A stretch of 64,000 bases of DNA from Amylolactobacillus amylophilus DSM 20533 = JCM 1125 (GTDB lineage: Bacteria; Bacillota; Bacilli; Lactobacillales; Lactobacillaceae), in NCBI RefSeq assembly GCF_001936335.1, contig NZ_CP018888.1, positions 372,001 to 436,000 on the forward strand, given 5' to 3'. This document shows positions 18,272-27,423 of this stretch, one piece after another (positions within the stretch are counted from its first letter, which is position 1; each line of letters opens with the position of its first letter). The notes under the pieces were generated by a model. It was given only the letters and a program-made list of their open reading frames with translations. It was not told the DNA's origin and did no database searches. Made by a program: the position numbers and the translations under genes.

Positions 18272-18305
18272 ACTATATAGTATCGTGAAGTAGATAAGTT
18301 GTCAA
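18272..18305 (-). promoter_or_regulatory. padR promoter with palindromic operator
   Basis: Minus strand TTGACA (18300-18305), 17-nt spacer, TACTAT (18277-18282). The palindrome ACTATATAGT (18272-18281) overlaps the -10 box, as expected for autoregulation by PadR. Confidence 0.7.
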
Positions 18306-18327
18306 TTATGTGCCCCCACTTGAGCGC

Positions 18328-18350
18328 AAAAAAAAGACCCGTAGGTCTTT
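18328..18350 (-). terminator. Intrinsic terminator
   Basis: Minus strand AAAGACC TAC GGGTCTTT with T-run; ends the rhodanese transcript. Confidence 0.75.
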
Positions 18351-18370
18351 GCTGATTAATTCATGTTTAA

Positions 18371-18667
18371 TTATGCAACTTCATTTGCAATCTGGTTCAT
18401 GCCACCTAAAACGTTAATCACATTAAAGTGTAGTTGTGCCAGAAATTCCGTTGCGGTAAAGGACCGACTACCAGAACGACAAATAACGTAGTACAACTCG
18501 TTTTGGTCTAATTCATCAACGCGAGCACCCATTTCACTCACAGGAAAGTTAATGGCGTTTGGAATATGGTGTTGTTGATACTCGTCTTCCTCGCGGACAT
18601 CAAGGACGTTGACCGAGCCTTGCTGCAATAAAAGTAAAAATTCTGCACTAGAAATTGACTCAACCAC
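18371..18667 (-). CDS. Single-domain rhodanese with active-site Cys
   Basis: 98 residues forming one rhodanese domain: VNVLDVREEDEYQQHHIPNAIN and the active loop VICRSGSRS with the persulfide-forming Cys. GTG start at 18665-18667, eight nt after GGGGGG. It lies 77 nt downstream of a second rhodanese gene lacking the cysteine, on the same strand. Likely sulfur transfer; partner unknown. Confidence 0.8.
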   Translation of the reverse strand: MVESISSAEFLLLLQQGSVNVLDVREEDEYQQHHIPNAINFPVSEMGARVDELDQNELYYVICRSGSRSFTATEFLAQLHFNVINVLGGMNQIANEVA

Positions 18668-18744
18668 AAAGATTTCCCCCCAACAGTTATCTCTAACCAT
18701 TATTAAACAGGGATTTGCAGTGCTTGTCAATTATCTTTTGTGAA

Positions 18745-19056
18745 TTATTGCTCTAACTGACCTGGCCAAGCCTTAATACCGCCAACTAGTTCAACCACGT
18801 CAAACTCTTGACTAGCTAAGAACGCCGTCACCACTTGTGAACGATGGTCAGTGTGTGCGACAAAATAATATGTTTGCTCTGAATCTATTCTCCCCAAGTA
18901 CGTGACAATATCACGAATTGGAATGTTAATTGAGCCCGGAATATGACCAGAATTGAACTCCGGTGCCTCACGGACATCAACTATTGGGGGATTGCTCGGA
19001 AAAATATTTTCGTAAAAATCGCTCATGGACATTTGCTTACTCATGCTGAACACCAT
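18745..19056 (-). CDS. Rhodanese-fold protein lacking the catalytic Cys
   Basis: About 103 residues with the rhodanese scaffold (PIVDVREAPEFNSGHIPGSIN, GGIKAWPG), but the active loop reads FVAHTDHRSQ, so the conserved Cys is Ala/His. Catalysis by the usual mechanism is not possible; a binding or regulatory role is an inference. Start at the ATG at 19054-19056, six nt after GAGG. Upstream of the active rhodanese. Confidence 0.75.
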   Translation of the reverse strand: MVFSMSKQMSMSDFYENIFPSNPPIVDVREAPEFNSGHIPGSINIPIRDIVTYLGRIDSEQTYYFVAHTDHRSQVVTAFLASQEFDVVELVGGIKAWPGQLEQ

Positions 19057-19107
19057 CTTCTTCCTCATTTGCCTTAATTATATCAGGCGAATAAGGAAAG
19101 CGTTATT

Positions 19108-19121
19108 GGTAAACGTTTTCA
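19108..19121. promoter_or_regulatory. cre-like site
   Basis: GGTAAACGTTTTCA is close to the CcpA consensus (two mismatches to a perfect palindrome), in the divergent gap between the rhodanese and SHOCT-repeat genes. Confidence 0.35.
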
Positions 19122-19208
19122 ATTTAAAAATACAATCTTACATCGATTTCATGCTATACTAATTTTAAATTTAATTTTCATCTGACAGGGAGAATGGGGA
19201 GGTAAGTT

Positions 19209-19628
19209 ATGGTAAGTATTTTCAATTCAAAGCATATTCACTTTAATACGGGGCACGATTTCGATGATGAAGGCTTCGACCAAATAAAGGAAGCACGTCG
19301 CTTGTTTGACGAAGGGATTCTAACTGAAGCCGAATTCAATAAGATTAAATCAGATCGACTTGCTGAGCACTTGGAACCAACAGATTCACTTGAAGAGAAC
19401 CTTGAAGCATTGGCATCATTTAATGAGCTGAAAGAGAACGGCATTCTGACGGCGCCGGAATTTGCCCACCTGAAAACCAAGTTTCTTGCACCGGAAAATT
19501 ATGATTTAGATCGCGATACCGACGAGGTGCTAGAAGCCATCTCTACTGTCCACAAATACATCAATACTGGTGTAGTGAACGAGCAGGAATTCACGAACTT
19601 TAAACAAGCTTTATTGGCGGATTTCTAG
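19209..19628 (+). CDS. Protein of three SHOCT-like repeats
   Basis: 139 residues consisting almost wholly of three copies of a short helical hairpin: IKEARRLFDEGILTEAEFNK, LASFNELKENGILTAPEFAH and STVHKYINTGVVNEQEFTNF, each followed by a Lys-rich helix ending in LL/FL. The pattern, L-x-x-G-I-L-T-x-x-E-F, is that of SHOCT domains, normally single and C-terminal. GGGGAGG precedes the ATG. No signal or membrane segment. Function unknown; oligomerisation or regulation is plausible. Confidence 0.75.
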   Translation: MVSIFNSKHIHFNTGHDFDDEGFDQIKEARRLFDEGILTEAEFNKIKSDRLAEHLEPTDSLEENLEALASFNELKENGILTAPEFAHLKTKFLAPENYDLDRDTDEVLEAISTVHKYINTGVVNEQEFTNFKQALLADF

Positions 19629-19697
19629 CCAAGAGGATAAAACACTGAAAGCCATCTGATCTGGCTTTTTATTTTGGAAGAAGGAGTAACCGCCACA

Positions 19698-21359
19698 ATG
19701 AATGATTTAGAAATTGCCCAGAAAGCCATGATGTGGCCCATTACGAAAGTCGCCGCCAACCTGGGGCTTAATCCAGACGACTTTGAGCAGTATGGTAAAT
19801 ATAAGGCGAAGCTCAACTTAGACGTGATTGCGGACAAGGCACCGACAAAGCACAAATTAATCCTCGTAACATCTATTAACCCAACACCGGCCGGTGAAGG
19901 TAAATCAACGGTCATGGTTGGCCTGGGTGATGCACTCAATCTCCGTGGCCTAAAGACGGTGATTGCGATTAGAGAGCCCTCCATGGGTCCCGTTATGGGC
20001 ATGAAAGGTGGCGCTGCTGGTGGTGGCTACAGCCAAGTAATGCCCATGGAGGAAATAAACCTCCACTTCACCGGCGATATTCATGCACTCACTAGTGCTA
20101 ACAATACGCTCGCCGCACTGATTGATAACTACATTCAACGAGATAATCAAATCGGTCTTGATCCACGACAAATAATCTGGAAACGGGCAATTGACGTCAA
20201 CGATCGCTCACTCCGCAATATCATCACTGGCCTGGGTGGCAGAATAAATGGCATTCCGCGTGAGGCAGGATTTGATATTACCGCTGCGAGCGAGTTGATG
20301 GCCGTCTTGTGCTTAGCGACAAGTATTAGCGACTTGAAACAACGAGTCGGCCGAATCATTGTTGGTTACACCACGGAGCAAGAACCCGTGAGTGTTGCCG
20401 ACCTGGGTTTTGCCGACGCGATTACGATCCTCCTAAAAGAGGCATTAAAGCCAAACCTCGCTCAGACCTTGGCCCATACGCCCGCCATCATTCATGGCGG
20501 CCCATTTGCCAATATTGCGCACGGCTGTAACAGCGTTTTGGCAACAAAGGCCGCACTGACATTAGGTGACTATACCGTAACAGAAGCTGGCTTTGGCTCC
20601 GATCTTGGCGCAGAGAAGTTTCTGGACATCAAGACACCTGTGCTTGGTAGAACTCCAGATGCCATCGTAGTGGTCGCTACGGTGCGTGCCTTAAAGTACA
20701 ACGGCGGGCAAAAGCTGGGAGAACTAACCAACGAAGACCTCGAAGCACTGAGAAAAGGGATGCCAAACCTCCTCCGGCACATCGCCAACATGCAGCAGTA
20801 TGGTTACCAACCGGTGGTTGCAATCAATCGCTTCACAAGCGATACACAGGCAGAACTTGAGCTGATTAAACAGGAATGTGCGCAGATCAACGTGACAGCT
20901 GTGGTTGCTAATAGTTGGGCAAAGGGTGGTGCAGGTACACTGGACCTTGCAGATGCAGTCGTTTCTGCTACCGCGAATCCCGTCTCCTTCCAGCCGTTAT
21001 ATGACCATAACGACCCTATCGAATCTAAGTTACAGACCGTTGTGACCAAGACCTACGGCGGCAGCGGCATAGTTTTGTCGGCTCAGGCCAAGCGCCAGTT
21101 ACGCCGCATTTCAGACAACGGATGGGCTAACCTTCCCGTCTGTATCGCAAAGACCCAATACTCCTTCTCAGACGATCCACAACAACTTGGTGCTCCAGCT
21201 GGTTTCGAAGTTACTGTACGTGAATTGATTCCGAAGATTGGTGCAGGATTCATCGTCGCGCTGACCGGTTCGATTTACACTATGCCTGGGCTACCAGCCA
21301 CTCCGGCGGCAGTAAACATGCATATCGATGCAGAAGGCAAAGTCGAGGGACTCTTCTAG
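19698..21359 (+). CDS. fhs: Formate-tetrahydrofolate ligase
   Basis: ATP-dependent ligation of formate to THF, giving 10-formyl-THF for purine and fMet synthesis. 553 residues; P-loop-like [34 protein letters not shown], and [14 protein letters not shown] are diagnostic. Start is the ATG at 19698, since AAGGAG lies 11 nt upstream and family members begin with this DLEIAQKA helix. Confidence 0.95.
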   Translation: MNDLEIAQKAMMWPITKVAANLGLNPDDFEQYGKYKAKLNLDVIADKAPTKHKLILVTSINPTPAGEGKSTVMVGLGDALNLRGLKTVIAIREPSMGPVMGMKGGAAGGGYSQVMPMEEINLHFTGDIHALTSANNTLAALIDNYIQRDNQIGLDPRQIIWKRAIDVNDRSLRNIITGLGGRINGIPREAGFDITAASELMAVLCLATSISDLKQRVGRIIVGYTTEQEPVSVADLGFADAITILLKEALKPNLAQTLAHTPAIIHGGPFANIAHGCNSVLATKAALTLGDYTVTEAGFGSDLGAEKFLDIKTPVLGRTPDAIVVVATVRALKYNGGQKLGELTNEDLEALRKGMPNLLRHIANMQQYGYQPVVAINRFTSDTQAELELIKQECAQINVTAVVANSWAKGGAGTLDLADAVVSATANPVSFQPLYDHNDPIESKLQTVVTKTYGGSGIVLSAQAKRQLRRISDNGWANLPVCIAKTQYSFSDDPQQLGAPAGFEVTVRELIPKIGAGFIVALTGSIYTMPGLPATPAAVNMHIDAEGKVEGLF

Positions 21360-21394
21360 CCACAGAACCTAATAACCGCTAAAAAACAAAGAGA

Positions 21395-21442
21395 CGTTAC
21401 AGCAAAGATGGCGATGTTGCCAGTTGCTGTAACGCCTTTTTT
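21395..21442. terminator. Bidirectional terminator
   Basis: CGTTACAGCAA (21395-21405) pairs with TTGCTGTAACG (21424-21434), then T6; separates fhs from the convergent reductase gene. Confidence 0.8.
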
Positions 21443-21453
21443 GCGTCTGTCTC

Positions 21454-22395
21454 CTACTTTGCGCCCAGAATCTCTTCCTTCGCGTGCACTAACTGCGTGA
21501 GGAAGGTACAATACGGCGTACTGATCCCGTACTTCTTTCCTTTGGCAGCGACGGCACCATTGATGTAGTCAATCTCGGTTAATCGCTGATTCTTGATTAA
21601 ATCCTGGTACATGGACGGATAATGGAGCCCAATTCCAGCAGGATCGTACGTTGCAGTAATGTGCTCGTATACCTCGGTTTGATCAAGCTCTATCCCTTCT
21701 TTTGCGGCGACTAAGGCGAACTCATTAATGATTGTTTGGACCATTTCGGCAGCAGTGGATGTCGTCCCCACACCCGTAATATTTGTATCAAGGATTGTAC
21801 ATAAGCCATTCAATGTACCGTTGACACAAGCTTTACGCCAGATAGAATACTTCACATTCTGACTGTATGTTGCATTAAGACCTGCATCATCAAAGATTTG
21901 GACCACGTCTTTTGTGAACGTGGCACCCGCAGGCGCGAGATTCTGCAATTCGATGTTGCCAGTGCCAAACAACTTAACTTTGCCTGGCCCCTCCATCGCA
22001 GCGGTCCACATCGTGACTCCCAGAATAATGTGGTCCCGATCCACAAACTCTGCTAAATCTTCGGCATGACCCAAACCGTTCATCAGGCTAAGAACATACG
22101 TATTCTCTGTAATGATCGGCTTAATTTCTTCAAACATTTCCCGCAGGCCCATCGACTTCGTCAAGGCAACAATCAGGTCAACTGACTCGTGTTTAGCGTC
22201 AATTTCCTCGGGTGAGTATATCTGCATGTGCTCGACGATATCTTCACCGTTATAGTTCGCCCTCAGTCCATGATCTCTAATCATCTGGATGTGAGCTGCC
22301 CAACGGTCAATCAAGATAACCTCGTTTCCGGCCCGATGAAGCATTAGGCCTATTCTACTTCCCATCGCTCCTGCACCAGCAATTGCTATTTTCAT
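21454..22395 (-). CDS. 2-dehydropantoate 2-reductase family protein
   Basis: NADPH-dependent ketopantoate reductase-like enzyme. 313 residues: N-terminal Rossmann motif GAGAMGSRIG, ALTKSMGLREMFEEI, and a helical C-terminal ApbA_C domain with KYSIWRKACVNGTLN carrying the catalytic Lys. Start at the ATG in GGAGGCAAAAAAATG (22393-22395). In lactic acid bacteria close relatives reduce other 2-keto acids (branched-chain), so panE function is not certain. Confidence 0.82.
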   Translation of the reverse strand: MKIAIAGAGAMGSRIGLMLHRAGNEVILIDRWAAHIQMIRDHGLRANYNGEDIVEHMQIYSPEEIDAKHESVDLIVALTKSMGLREMFEEIKPIITENTYVLSLMNGLGHAEDLAEFVDRDHIILGVTMWTAAMEGPGKVKLFGTGNIELQNLAPAGATFTKDVVQIFDDAGLNATYSQNVKYSIWRKACVNGTLNGLCTILDTNITGVGTTSTAAEMVQTIINEFALVAAKEGIELDQTEVYEHITATYDPAGIGLHYPSMYQDLIKNQRLTEIDYINGAVAAKGKKYGISTPYCTFLTQLVHAKEEILGAK

Positions 22396-22470
22396 TTTTT
22401 TGCCTCCTACACTTTTAGTATGCACTTTTAGTATAGTCACTTTGGCAGCTCCGTGACAGGATTTAAACGT

Positions 22471-22499
22471 AAAAAGGGCGTTATGATTCGCATAACGCC
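22471..22499 (-). terminator. Intrinsic terminator
   Basis: GGCGTTATG / CATAACGCC 9-bp stem with T5 on the minus strand, ending the 39-aa gene. Confidence 0.8.
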
Positions 22500-22515
22500 A
22501 GTTTCAGTTAACTGA

Positions 22516-22635
22516 TTATTTACCTTTGGCCTGCTTCCGTTGTGCTTCCTTAATCAGCTTCAACGCGCGTCCCTTGGTCTTTTTATTCGGACTCTTCAAT
22601 TCGCGATAGGCCCTTCCTAAATTCGCTTGCTTCAT
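22516..22635 (-). CDS. Very basic 39-aa protein
   Basis: Short ORF with GGAGAG seven nt before the ATG at 22633-22635. The product is rich in Lys and Arg (RELKSPNKKTKGRALKLIKE ... QRKQAKGK), with no cysteines. It is followed by a clear terminator and follows the NADP-binding gene by 23 nt. Composition suggests nucleic-acid or ribosome binding, which is a guess; family not recognised. Confidence 0.6.
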   Translation of the reverse strand: MKQANLGRAYRELKSPNKKTKGRALKLIKEAQRKQAKGK

Positions 22636-22658
22636 TTGCCATCTCTCCTAAAAATCTA

Positions 22659-23339
22659 TTACAGTGCGCCACGAGCCTCAATAATGCGCTGCCCGAGTTT
22701 GGTATCCGGCAGTGTCTTAACCATCGCAGTAAACTCATCCAGGGGTAGGTCGGCGCCAAACAGCGGACTGCCCGGCTCAAGAATCTGTCCGTGCCGTAGT
22801 TCACCTAAGTCATAGGGCTCAAAGCCAAATTGGCTAATAATATTGGCTGCCTCTGCTCTTACCTCTGGATGATCGGTGGCAAATGCAATGACCTTCTTGA
22901 CCCGCAGATTTCTATCAGCCTCAATCTCCAAGTCATGGTAACCCATATGATTAAAGGCCTTCACAATCTTGGCACCCTTGAAATAATCCTGCATTACTTC
23001 ACTAGATGACTTGTGGATACTCGAGACATGGTTGATGGTTCCGTCAACCTCCCACCAATAATTCATTGCGTCGAGAACCAACTTACCATCGAGAGCGTTG
23101 CTCTCTAACCGGTCATACTTGCTCAAGGGCAGCGCCAGAATGATTGTGTCGGCACCGGCTAACACACCGGCTGTATCTACGACCCGTGCATTATGCGCAA
23201 CAGCATTGATAATCCAGGCACTTTCCTTTGCCGGCTTAGAGTTAGCAATTAGGACATAATATCCTGCTTGGTCACCCAACCGAGCTAGCGTTGTACCGAG
23301 CTTTCCGGCTCCTAAAATTCCGATAACTGGTTTTGCCAT
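22659..23339 (-). CDS. NADP-binding oxidoreductase, F420-dependent reductase-like
   Basis: 226 residues with N-terminal Rossmann motif GILGAGKLGTTLARLG and family landmarks ILALPLSKYD, VKAFNHMGYHDLE. It belongs to the NADPH-dependent F420 reductase-like group (F420_oxidored). The start overlaps the stop of the upstream luciferase-like gene by one base (TAATG), so the two are coupled. Lactobacilli are not known to make F420, so the acceptor is probably a flavin or another carbonyl compound. Confidence 0.8.
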   Translation of the reverse strand: MAKPVIGILGAGKLGTTLARLGDQAGYYVLIANSKPAKESAWIINAVAHNARVVDTAGVLAGADTIILALPLSKYDRLESNALDGKLVLDAMNYWWEVDGTINHVSSIHKSSSEVMQDYFKGAKIVKAFNHMGYHDLEIEADRNLRVKKVIAFATDHPEVRAEAANIISQFGFEPYDLGELRHGQILEPGSPLFGADLPLDEFTAMVKTLPDTKLGQRIIEARGAL

Positions 23340-24382
23340 TATTCTGCATCTCCTAGTAATTCTTTCACACGAGGAATCACAACTTCACCATAAAGCTTGA
23401 TGGTCTTCTCACGATCAGATTGGAATTGACCACCAGTACCGTAGACGAGATCGAAGCGTTTCATGCCGAGATCCTTCATGTTCTTAGCAATTTTTTGTGC
23501 AACCACTTCTGGTGTACCGACATAGTAAGACCCTTCGGCAACTTCAAACTCAAAACGTTCACGAGTCATCGGTGCCCAGCCACGGTCGATTCCAATCTTA
23601 TCCATCTCTTTCTTAATGTACTCAAACCCAATCTCCATTGCCTCCTCTTCGGTATCAGCAATCACACCGTGTGAGTGCATCCCCAGTGGTTCGATTGGTT
23701 GATTAAACTGCTCAGCAGCACGATTATAAAGATCAACATATGGCTTGAAGCGAATTGGTTGACCACCAATAATCGCCAACATCACTGGGAAACCGTAGTG
23801 AACCGCACGCACGATTGACTCTGGCGTACCACCAACACCAACGGTTGTTCTAATCTGGTGTCCCTTGTCGACTTTCGGGTAAATTTCCACGTCGGTCAAC
23901 TTCTGGGTCAATGTACCATTCCAGCTGAAACGTTCGCCCTTCAATAATTCAGCCCACAGCGCGACTTTTTCCTCAAAGAGTTCATTGTAATTCTCCAGGT
24001 CATAACCGAAGAGCGGGTAGGATTCCGTGAATGAACCACGACCAAGCATGATTTCTGTGCGCCCATTCGATAGGCCGTCGAGCGTGGCAAAACGCTCATA
24101 CACCCGGACCGGATCGTCAGAACTGAGCACCGTTACGGCCGTCCCCAGACGAATATTATTGGTTTCCTGGGCCATCGCAGCTAACACAATTTCAGGACTG
24201 GAAACTGAGAATTCATCACGGTGATGTTCACCAAGCGCGATCACATTAATCCCCAGTTCATCGGCCAGCTTGGCCTCCTGGACTAGATTGCGCAAAGACT
24301 CACCGTAAGTCATTGATTCGCCAGTCTTATCATCTATCGCCACATCACCAAACGTATTTAAACCAAATTCATATTTCGTCAT
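23339..24382 (-). CDS. LLM class flavin-dependent oxidoreductase
   Basis: Luciferase-like monooxygenase fold TIM barrel binding FMN. 347 residues: YEFGLNTFGDVAID start, ALGEHHRDEFSVSSPEIVLA, IRLGTAVTVLSSDDPVRVYE, VGGTPESIVRAVHYGFPV. Start at the ATG in GGAGAGCAAAATG (24380-24382). Co-transcribed and coupled to the NADP-binding reductase downstream, which could supply reduced flavin. Substrate unknown. Confidence 0.88.
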   Translation of the reverse strand: MTKYEFGLNTFGDVAIDDKTGESMTYGESLRNLVQEAKLADELGINVIALGEHHRDEFSVSSPEIVLAAMAQETNNIRLGTAVTVLSSDDPVRVYERFATLDGLSNGRTEIMLGRGSFTESYPLFGYDLENYNELFEEKVALWAELLKGERFSWNGTLTQKLTDVEIYPKVDKGHQIRTTVGVGGTPESIVRAVHYGFPVMLAIIGGQPIRFKPYVDLYNRAAEQFNQPIEPLGMHSHGVIADTEEEAMEIGFEYIKKEMDKIGIDRGWAPMTRERFEFEVAEGSYYVGTPEVVAQKIAKNMKDLGMKRFDLVYGTGGQFQSDREKTIKLYGEVVIPRVKELLGDAE

Positions 24383-24532
24383 TTTGCTCTCCATTTTTCA
24401 GTTAATTGATTTACTTACTTTTTGTTAGTAATAATATAATTCATTTTATTAGAGTATGCAAGCAAAAAGTTTCGCATTGTTAGTTTGACGACGCCGAGCC
24501 TTTTTCTCCGTTTACTTATGTTGGCTAAAAAA

Positions 24533-24578
24533 TAAGCATCACTAACGAACCTGACACTACTACTCGTTAATGATGCTT
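24533..24578 (-). terminator. Intrinsic terminator
   Basis: AAGCATCA-TAACGA arms pair across a 13-nt loop, followed on the minus strand by a T-rich tail; ends the ASCH gene. Confidence 0.7.
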
Positions 24579-24581
24579 AAA

Positions 24582-25037
24582 TTATTTGGTGGGAAATACA
24601 ACATGAAATGTTTCGAGCACAACATGCGAAGTGTGCCGGTTGAAAACCAGCTTGTGTTTCTTATAATCTCGGTGGAAGAATTTGGCGTGATTGATCTGCC
24701 AACTCAAAAGCGCCCGGTCTCCTTCGCCCTCCTTGAAGGCGTGCTCAGCACTAACATGACTAAATGGCACGACCTCCACGGTATCAATTAGAATGATACA
24801 AACGGGCTTGTGATCATCGTCAAGCAGTACATCATAGGTGCCTGCCTTTGGCAGGGACTCATGCGTCACATCATAAATCTCAAAGCCACTTGATGTGGCC
24901 GTTTTAACTCCATGCAGTACCAATTTTGCCAAATCGGATGCGTTAACGCCGAATGCCCATGCGTCGTTCAGGTCGGCATCTTGCGGTACGGCATTTACTT
25001 GTCTTGCCTGCTCAAAAAATTCTTTTGCGTTCATCAT
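24582..25037 (-). CDS. ASCH domain protein
   Basis: 151 residues: AWAFGVNASDLAKLVLHGVKTATSSGFEIYD with the conserved G-x-K-T-A-T loop, then beta strands (GTYDVLLDDDHKPVCIILIDTVEVVPF) typical of the ASCH/PUA-like fold. Related proteins bind RNA or hydrolyse modified nucleosides such as N4-acetylcytidine. Single gene with its own terminator. Confidence 0.85.
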   Translation of the reverse strand: MMNAKEFFEQARQVNAVPQDADLNDAWAFGVNASDLAKLVLHGVKTATSSGFEIYDVTHESLPKAGTYDVLLDDDHKPVCIILIDTVEVVPFSHVSAEHAFKEGEGDRALLSWQINHAKFFHRDYKKHKLVFNRHTSHVVLETFHVVFPTK

Positions 25038-25169
25038 TCACCATCTGCCTAACACATTCGCTATTATCATCAAGTAACAACTATAGTTTCCACCAATACT
25101 ACATAACATTGTATACTTTTTTTGCGAAAAAACGATGAAGATTTTATTTATTATATTATGACTAGTAAA

Positions 25170-25192
25170 ATACCCGTCAAATTGACGGGTAA
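25170..25192 (-). terminator. Intrinsic terminator
   Basis: TACCCGTCA / TTGACGGGTA hairpin with T-rich tail on the minus strand, just after the FAD-protein gene. Confidence 0.75.
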
Positions 25193-25202
25193 CTAGAATT
25201 TA

Positions 25203-27086
25203 TTAGACTGCTAATGGTGTTTCTACAAGCATTGACGGGCTGAAAATGGCCTCGGCAATCCGGTCCGCCGTAATCAGGCTATTATCGTTCACACCCGGGC
25301 GGAAACTGACATTTGTGAACCAGTGCTTCCCCTCAGTTGGCACACCCCAGAGATAAAGATTAGCTACCACTTCTTTGTCTGCCGTGATTAACCGGTCCGT
25401 CTGTTGTTCAACATTAATTGCCCGAGTCAAAAAACTAGTGCCATCAGCAAGCTGACGGGCGTCAAGTGAAGCTAATCCCCGCTCCAACAACTTTTTGATC
25501 AACGGATTTGCTGTCACCTCGTTGTCATTGACCGGAATCCGGGCGTCCACCAAGTACCGTGCTTCATATTGGAACTGTGGCTTACGCTTACTAATCGCTT
25601 CGAAATGGTCATTAACTGGGCGCACCTGCATCCCGGCTGGCACCAACTCCACAATCCCCACCTTGATTAAAGCAACTAGCTGTTTCAGTCGCAATACTGG
25701 TGGTCCTGTCGCAATGAAATTCTGTAATGGGGTATATTTTCTAATCAAGAAATCGAGGTACTCATCGTTTGAAAGGTATCCCTGTTCAACCACGAAACGA
25801 ATTTGGTCGCGCAGATCCTTGAAGGCCTCCAGTGCACCCGTGATTGGACCATGCTTATTTCCCGCAGTCGCATCCTTAATAAGCTGCTGCAAGAACTCGA
25901 CCACAAAATCCTGATAATTTGTGCTCGCGAGCGCTCGTTGCTCAGGATTGAAGACGAAATCTAGATCTAATTGTTCTGCTCGATCAAACAGCCGGTCAAT
26001 GAGAACGGCAGGGTCAGTAGTCGCCTGATATTGCGTTCTAAAGTCGGCAATTTCTGCTTCCCGATCTTTCTGGTGGAGCAATAACGAGTAATAGACCAGC
26101 TCGATTTCTCTTTTCATCAGACCAAACAGAACATTACCCGTTAACTCACCGGCCTCACCCAACTGCGTCAGCTTTTCCTTGGTGACAAAACTTGGTCTGA
26201 TTTTCTCACCATAACCTTTCTCATTGTTTGGCTTCGGGTAATACGGAAAGCCCCTTCTGGAGCCCGCAATGATGTGTGGCTCACTCCCAGAAACATGATA
26301 GTGCAACTTGTTGCCCACCGGCTCAAACCAGCCGCCACGCCCGATGGTTAACTCCGCCATGTAGTCATAGAAGCTGAGCCCTAGCCCACGGACAAAGACA
26401 TTCTCTTGTGGTTGAATCACACTCAAGTCAGCATCGCCAGGGAACATTGGCGGCAGGTAAGTCACATTGCTTTTAGCTGCAAAATCAATCAGCTCTTGTT
26501 GGTCAATCGTCGCCTGGTTTGTGAAATGGCCTGAGGCGACAATGACGTTATCTGCCTCGAAGCTGCCCTCACTCGTAACTACCCGAAACCCCGGGTTCAG
26601 TGGTACCAAGTCCTGAACCAAGTCCTGGACGAACGTTAGTTTAACTCCTGCTGGAAGATGCTGCTGCAGTTGTTTGAAAACGAACCTTTGATAAACACCA
26701 TAGAGCCGCCGTGGGGCATAATCATTTGGTCCCAGGCGCCTGGCAACAGCAATTAAATCCGCCGCGTCAGGTTCACCCTGCTCCGAAATAAAGTCAGGGG
26801 CAAAGTCACGCAGCCACTCATACAGAGTCGGTCCAGTTCTAAGCGGACCGTGCATTTGTACGGTCTCGTCAGTATAGAGTGTCGTATGGGCAGTTGGCGT
26901 GTTCATAATCAACTCTGTGGGTTGGTCAATCCGCCAAATATGCCCACCAATAGGAAATTGATCGAACAAGCGCACCTCTAACTCGGCTATCGCTTCATTC
27001 TCTTCGTGTTCTCTTTCGTACCAAGCCACAATTCTCGTTAGAGTAGCGATTCCCCGCGGACCAGCACCAATAATTGAAACTTTCAT
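25203..27086 (-). CDS. FAD/NAD(P)-binding protein
   Basis: 627 residues with the N-terminal dinucleotide motif SIIGAGPRGIAT and the FAD_NAD_binding_9 segments GGHIWRIDQPTELIMNTPT and VRGLGLSFYDYM, and later strand-rich parts. Start is the ATG at 27084-27086, six nt after GGAGGAGG; the ATG two codons earlier is too close to it. Homologues in lactobacilli are annotated only as FAD-NAD(P)-binding proteins; the substrate is unknown. Confidence 0.85.
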   Translation of the reverse strand: MKVSIIGAGPRGIATLTRIVAWYEREHEENEAIAELEVRLFDQFPIGGHIWRIDQPTELIMNTPTAHTTLYTDETVQMHGPLRTGPTLYEWLRDFAPDFISEQGEPDAADLIAVARRLGPNDYAPRRLYGVYQRFVFKQLQQHLPAGVKLTFVQDLVQDLVPLNPGFRVVTSEGSFEADNVIVASGHFTNQATIDQQELIDFAAKSNVTYLPPMFPGDADLSVIQPQENVFVRGLGLSFYDYMAELTIGRGGWFEPVGNKLHYHVSGSEPHIIAGSRRGFPYYPKPNNEKGYGEKIRPSFVTKEKLTQLGEAGELTGNVLFGLMKREIELVYYSLLLHQKDREAEIADFRTQYQATTDPAVLIDRLFDRAEQLDLDFVFNPEQRALASTNYQDFVVEFLQQLIKDATAGNKHGPITGALEAFKDLRDQIRFVVEQGYLSNDEYLDFLIRKYTPLQNFIATGPPVLRLKQLVALIKVGIVELVPAGMQVRPVNDHFEAISKRKPQFQYEARYLVDARIPVNDNEVTANPLIKKLLERGLASLDARQLADGTSFLTRAINVEQQTDRLITADKEVVANLYLWGVPTEGKHWFTNVSFRPGVNDNSLITADRIAEAIFSPSMLVETPLAV

Positions 27087-27125
27087 CGTCATCCTCCTCC
27101 ACCAATGACAATTAGCATACTAGAC

Positions 27126-27152
27126 AAAAACCCCAGCTGAAATCAGCCGGGG
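27126..27152 (-). terminator. Intrinsic terminator
   Basis: CCCCGGCTG / CAGCTGGGG hairpin with T5 on the minus strand after rpmG. Confidence 0.75.
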
Positions 27153-27160
27153 TAGCCTAA

Positions 27161-27310
27161 CTATTTAACTTCACGAAAAAGAGTTTTCCGACGCAGTTTC
27201 TGGGAGTACTTCATCAACTCCAATCGTTCTGGCTGGTTTCGTTTATTCTTTGTGGTCAGGTAAAGTCTTTCACCAGTTTCTGGCGCCTCAAATAGTATAT
27301 TCACACGCAT
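27161..27310 (-). CDS. rpmG: 50S ribosomal protein L33, cysteine-free form
   Basis: 49 residues, too short for many gene finders: starts [20 protein letters not shown] and ends [12 protein letters not shown]. None of the CxxC zinc ligands of the usual L33 are present, so this is the zinc-independent paralogue. Such copies are often induced when zinc is scarce; no Zur box was recognised upstream. ATG at 27308-27310. Confidence 0.9.
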   Translation of the reverse strand: MRVNILFEAPETGERLYLTTKNKRNQPERLELMKYSQKLRRKTLFREVK

Positions 27311-27423
27311 GTTCATTCCTCCAAATATTTTCCTCACATTAAGTAAGTGTATCTTTAGAAGAATATTAGCATGCTACAATTAATTCGTCAAATTTTCGAG
27401 TCGCAAATACCCCCAGTGGTGTC

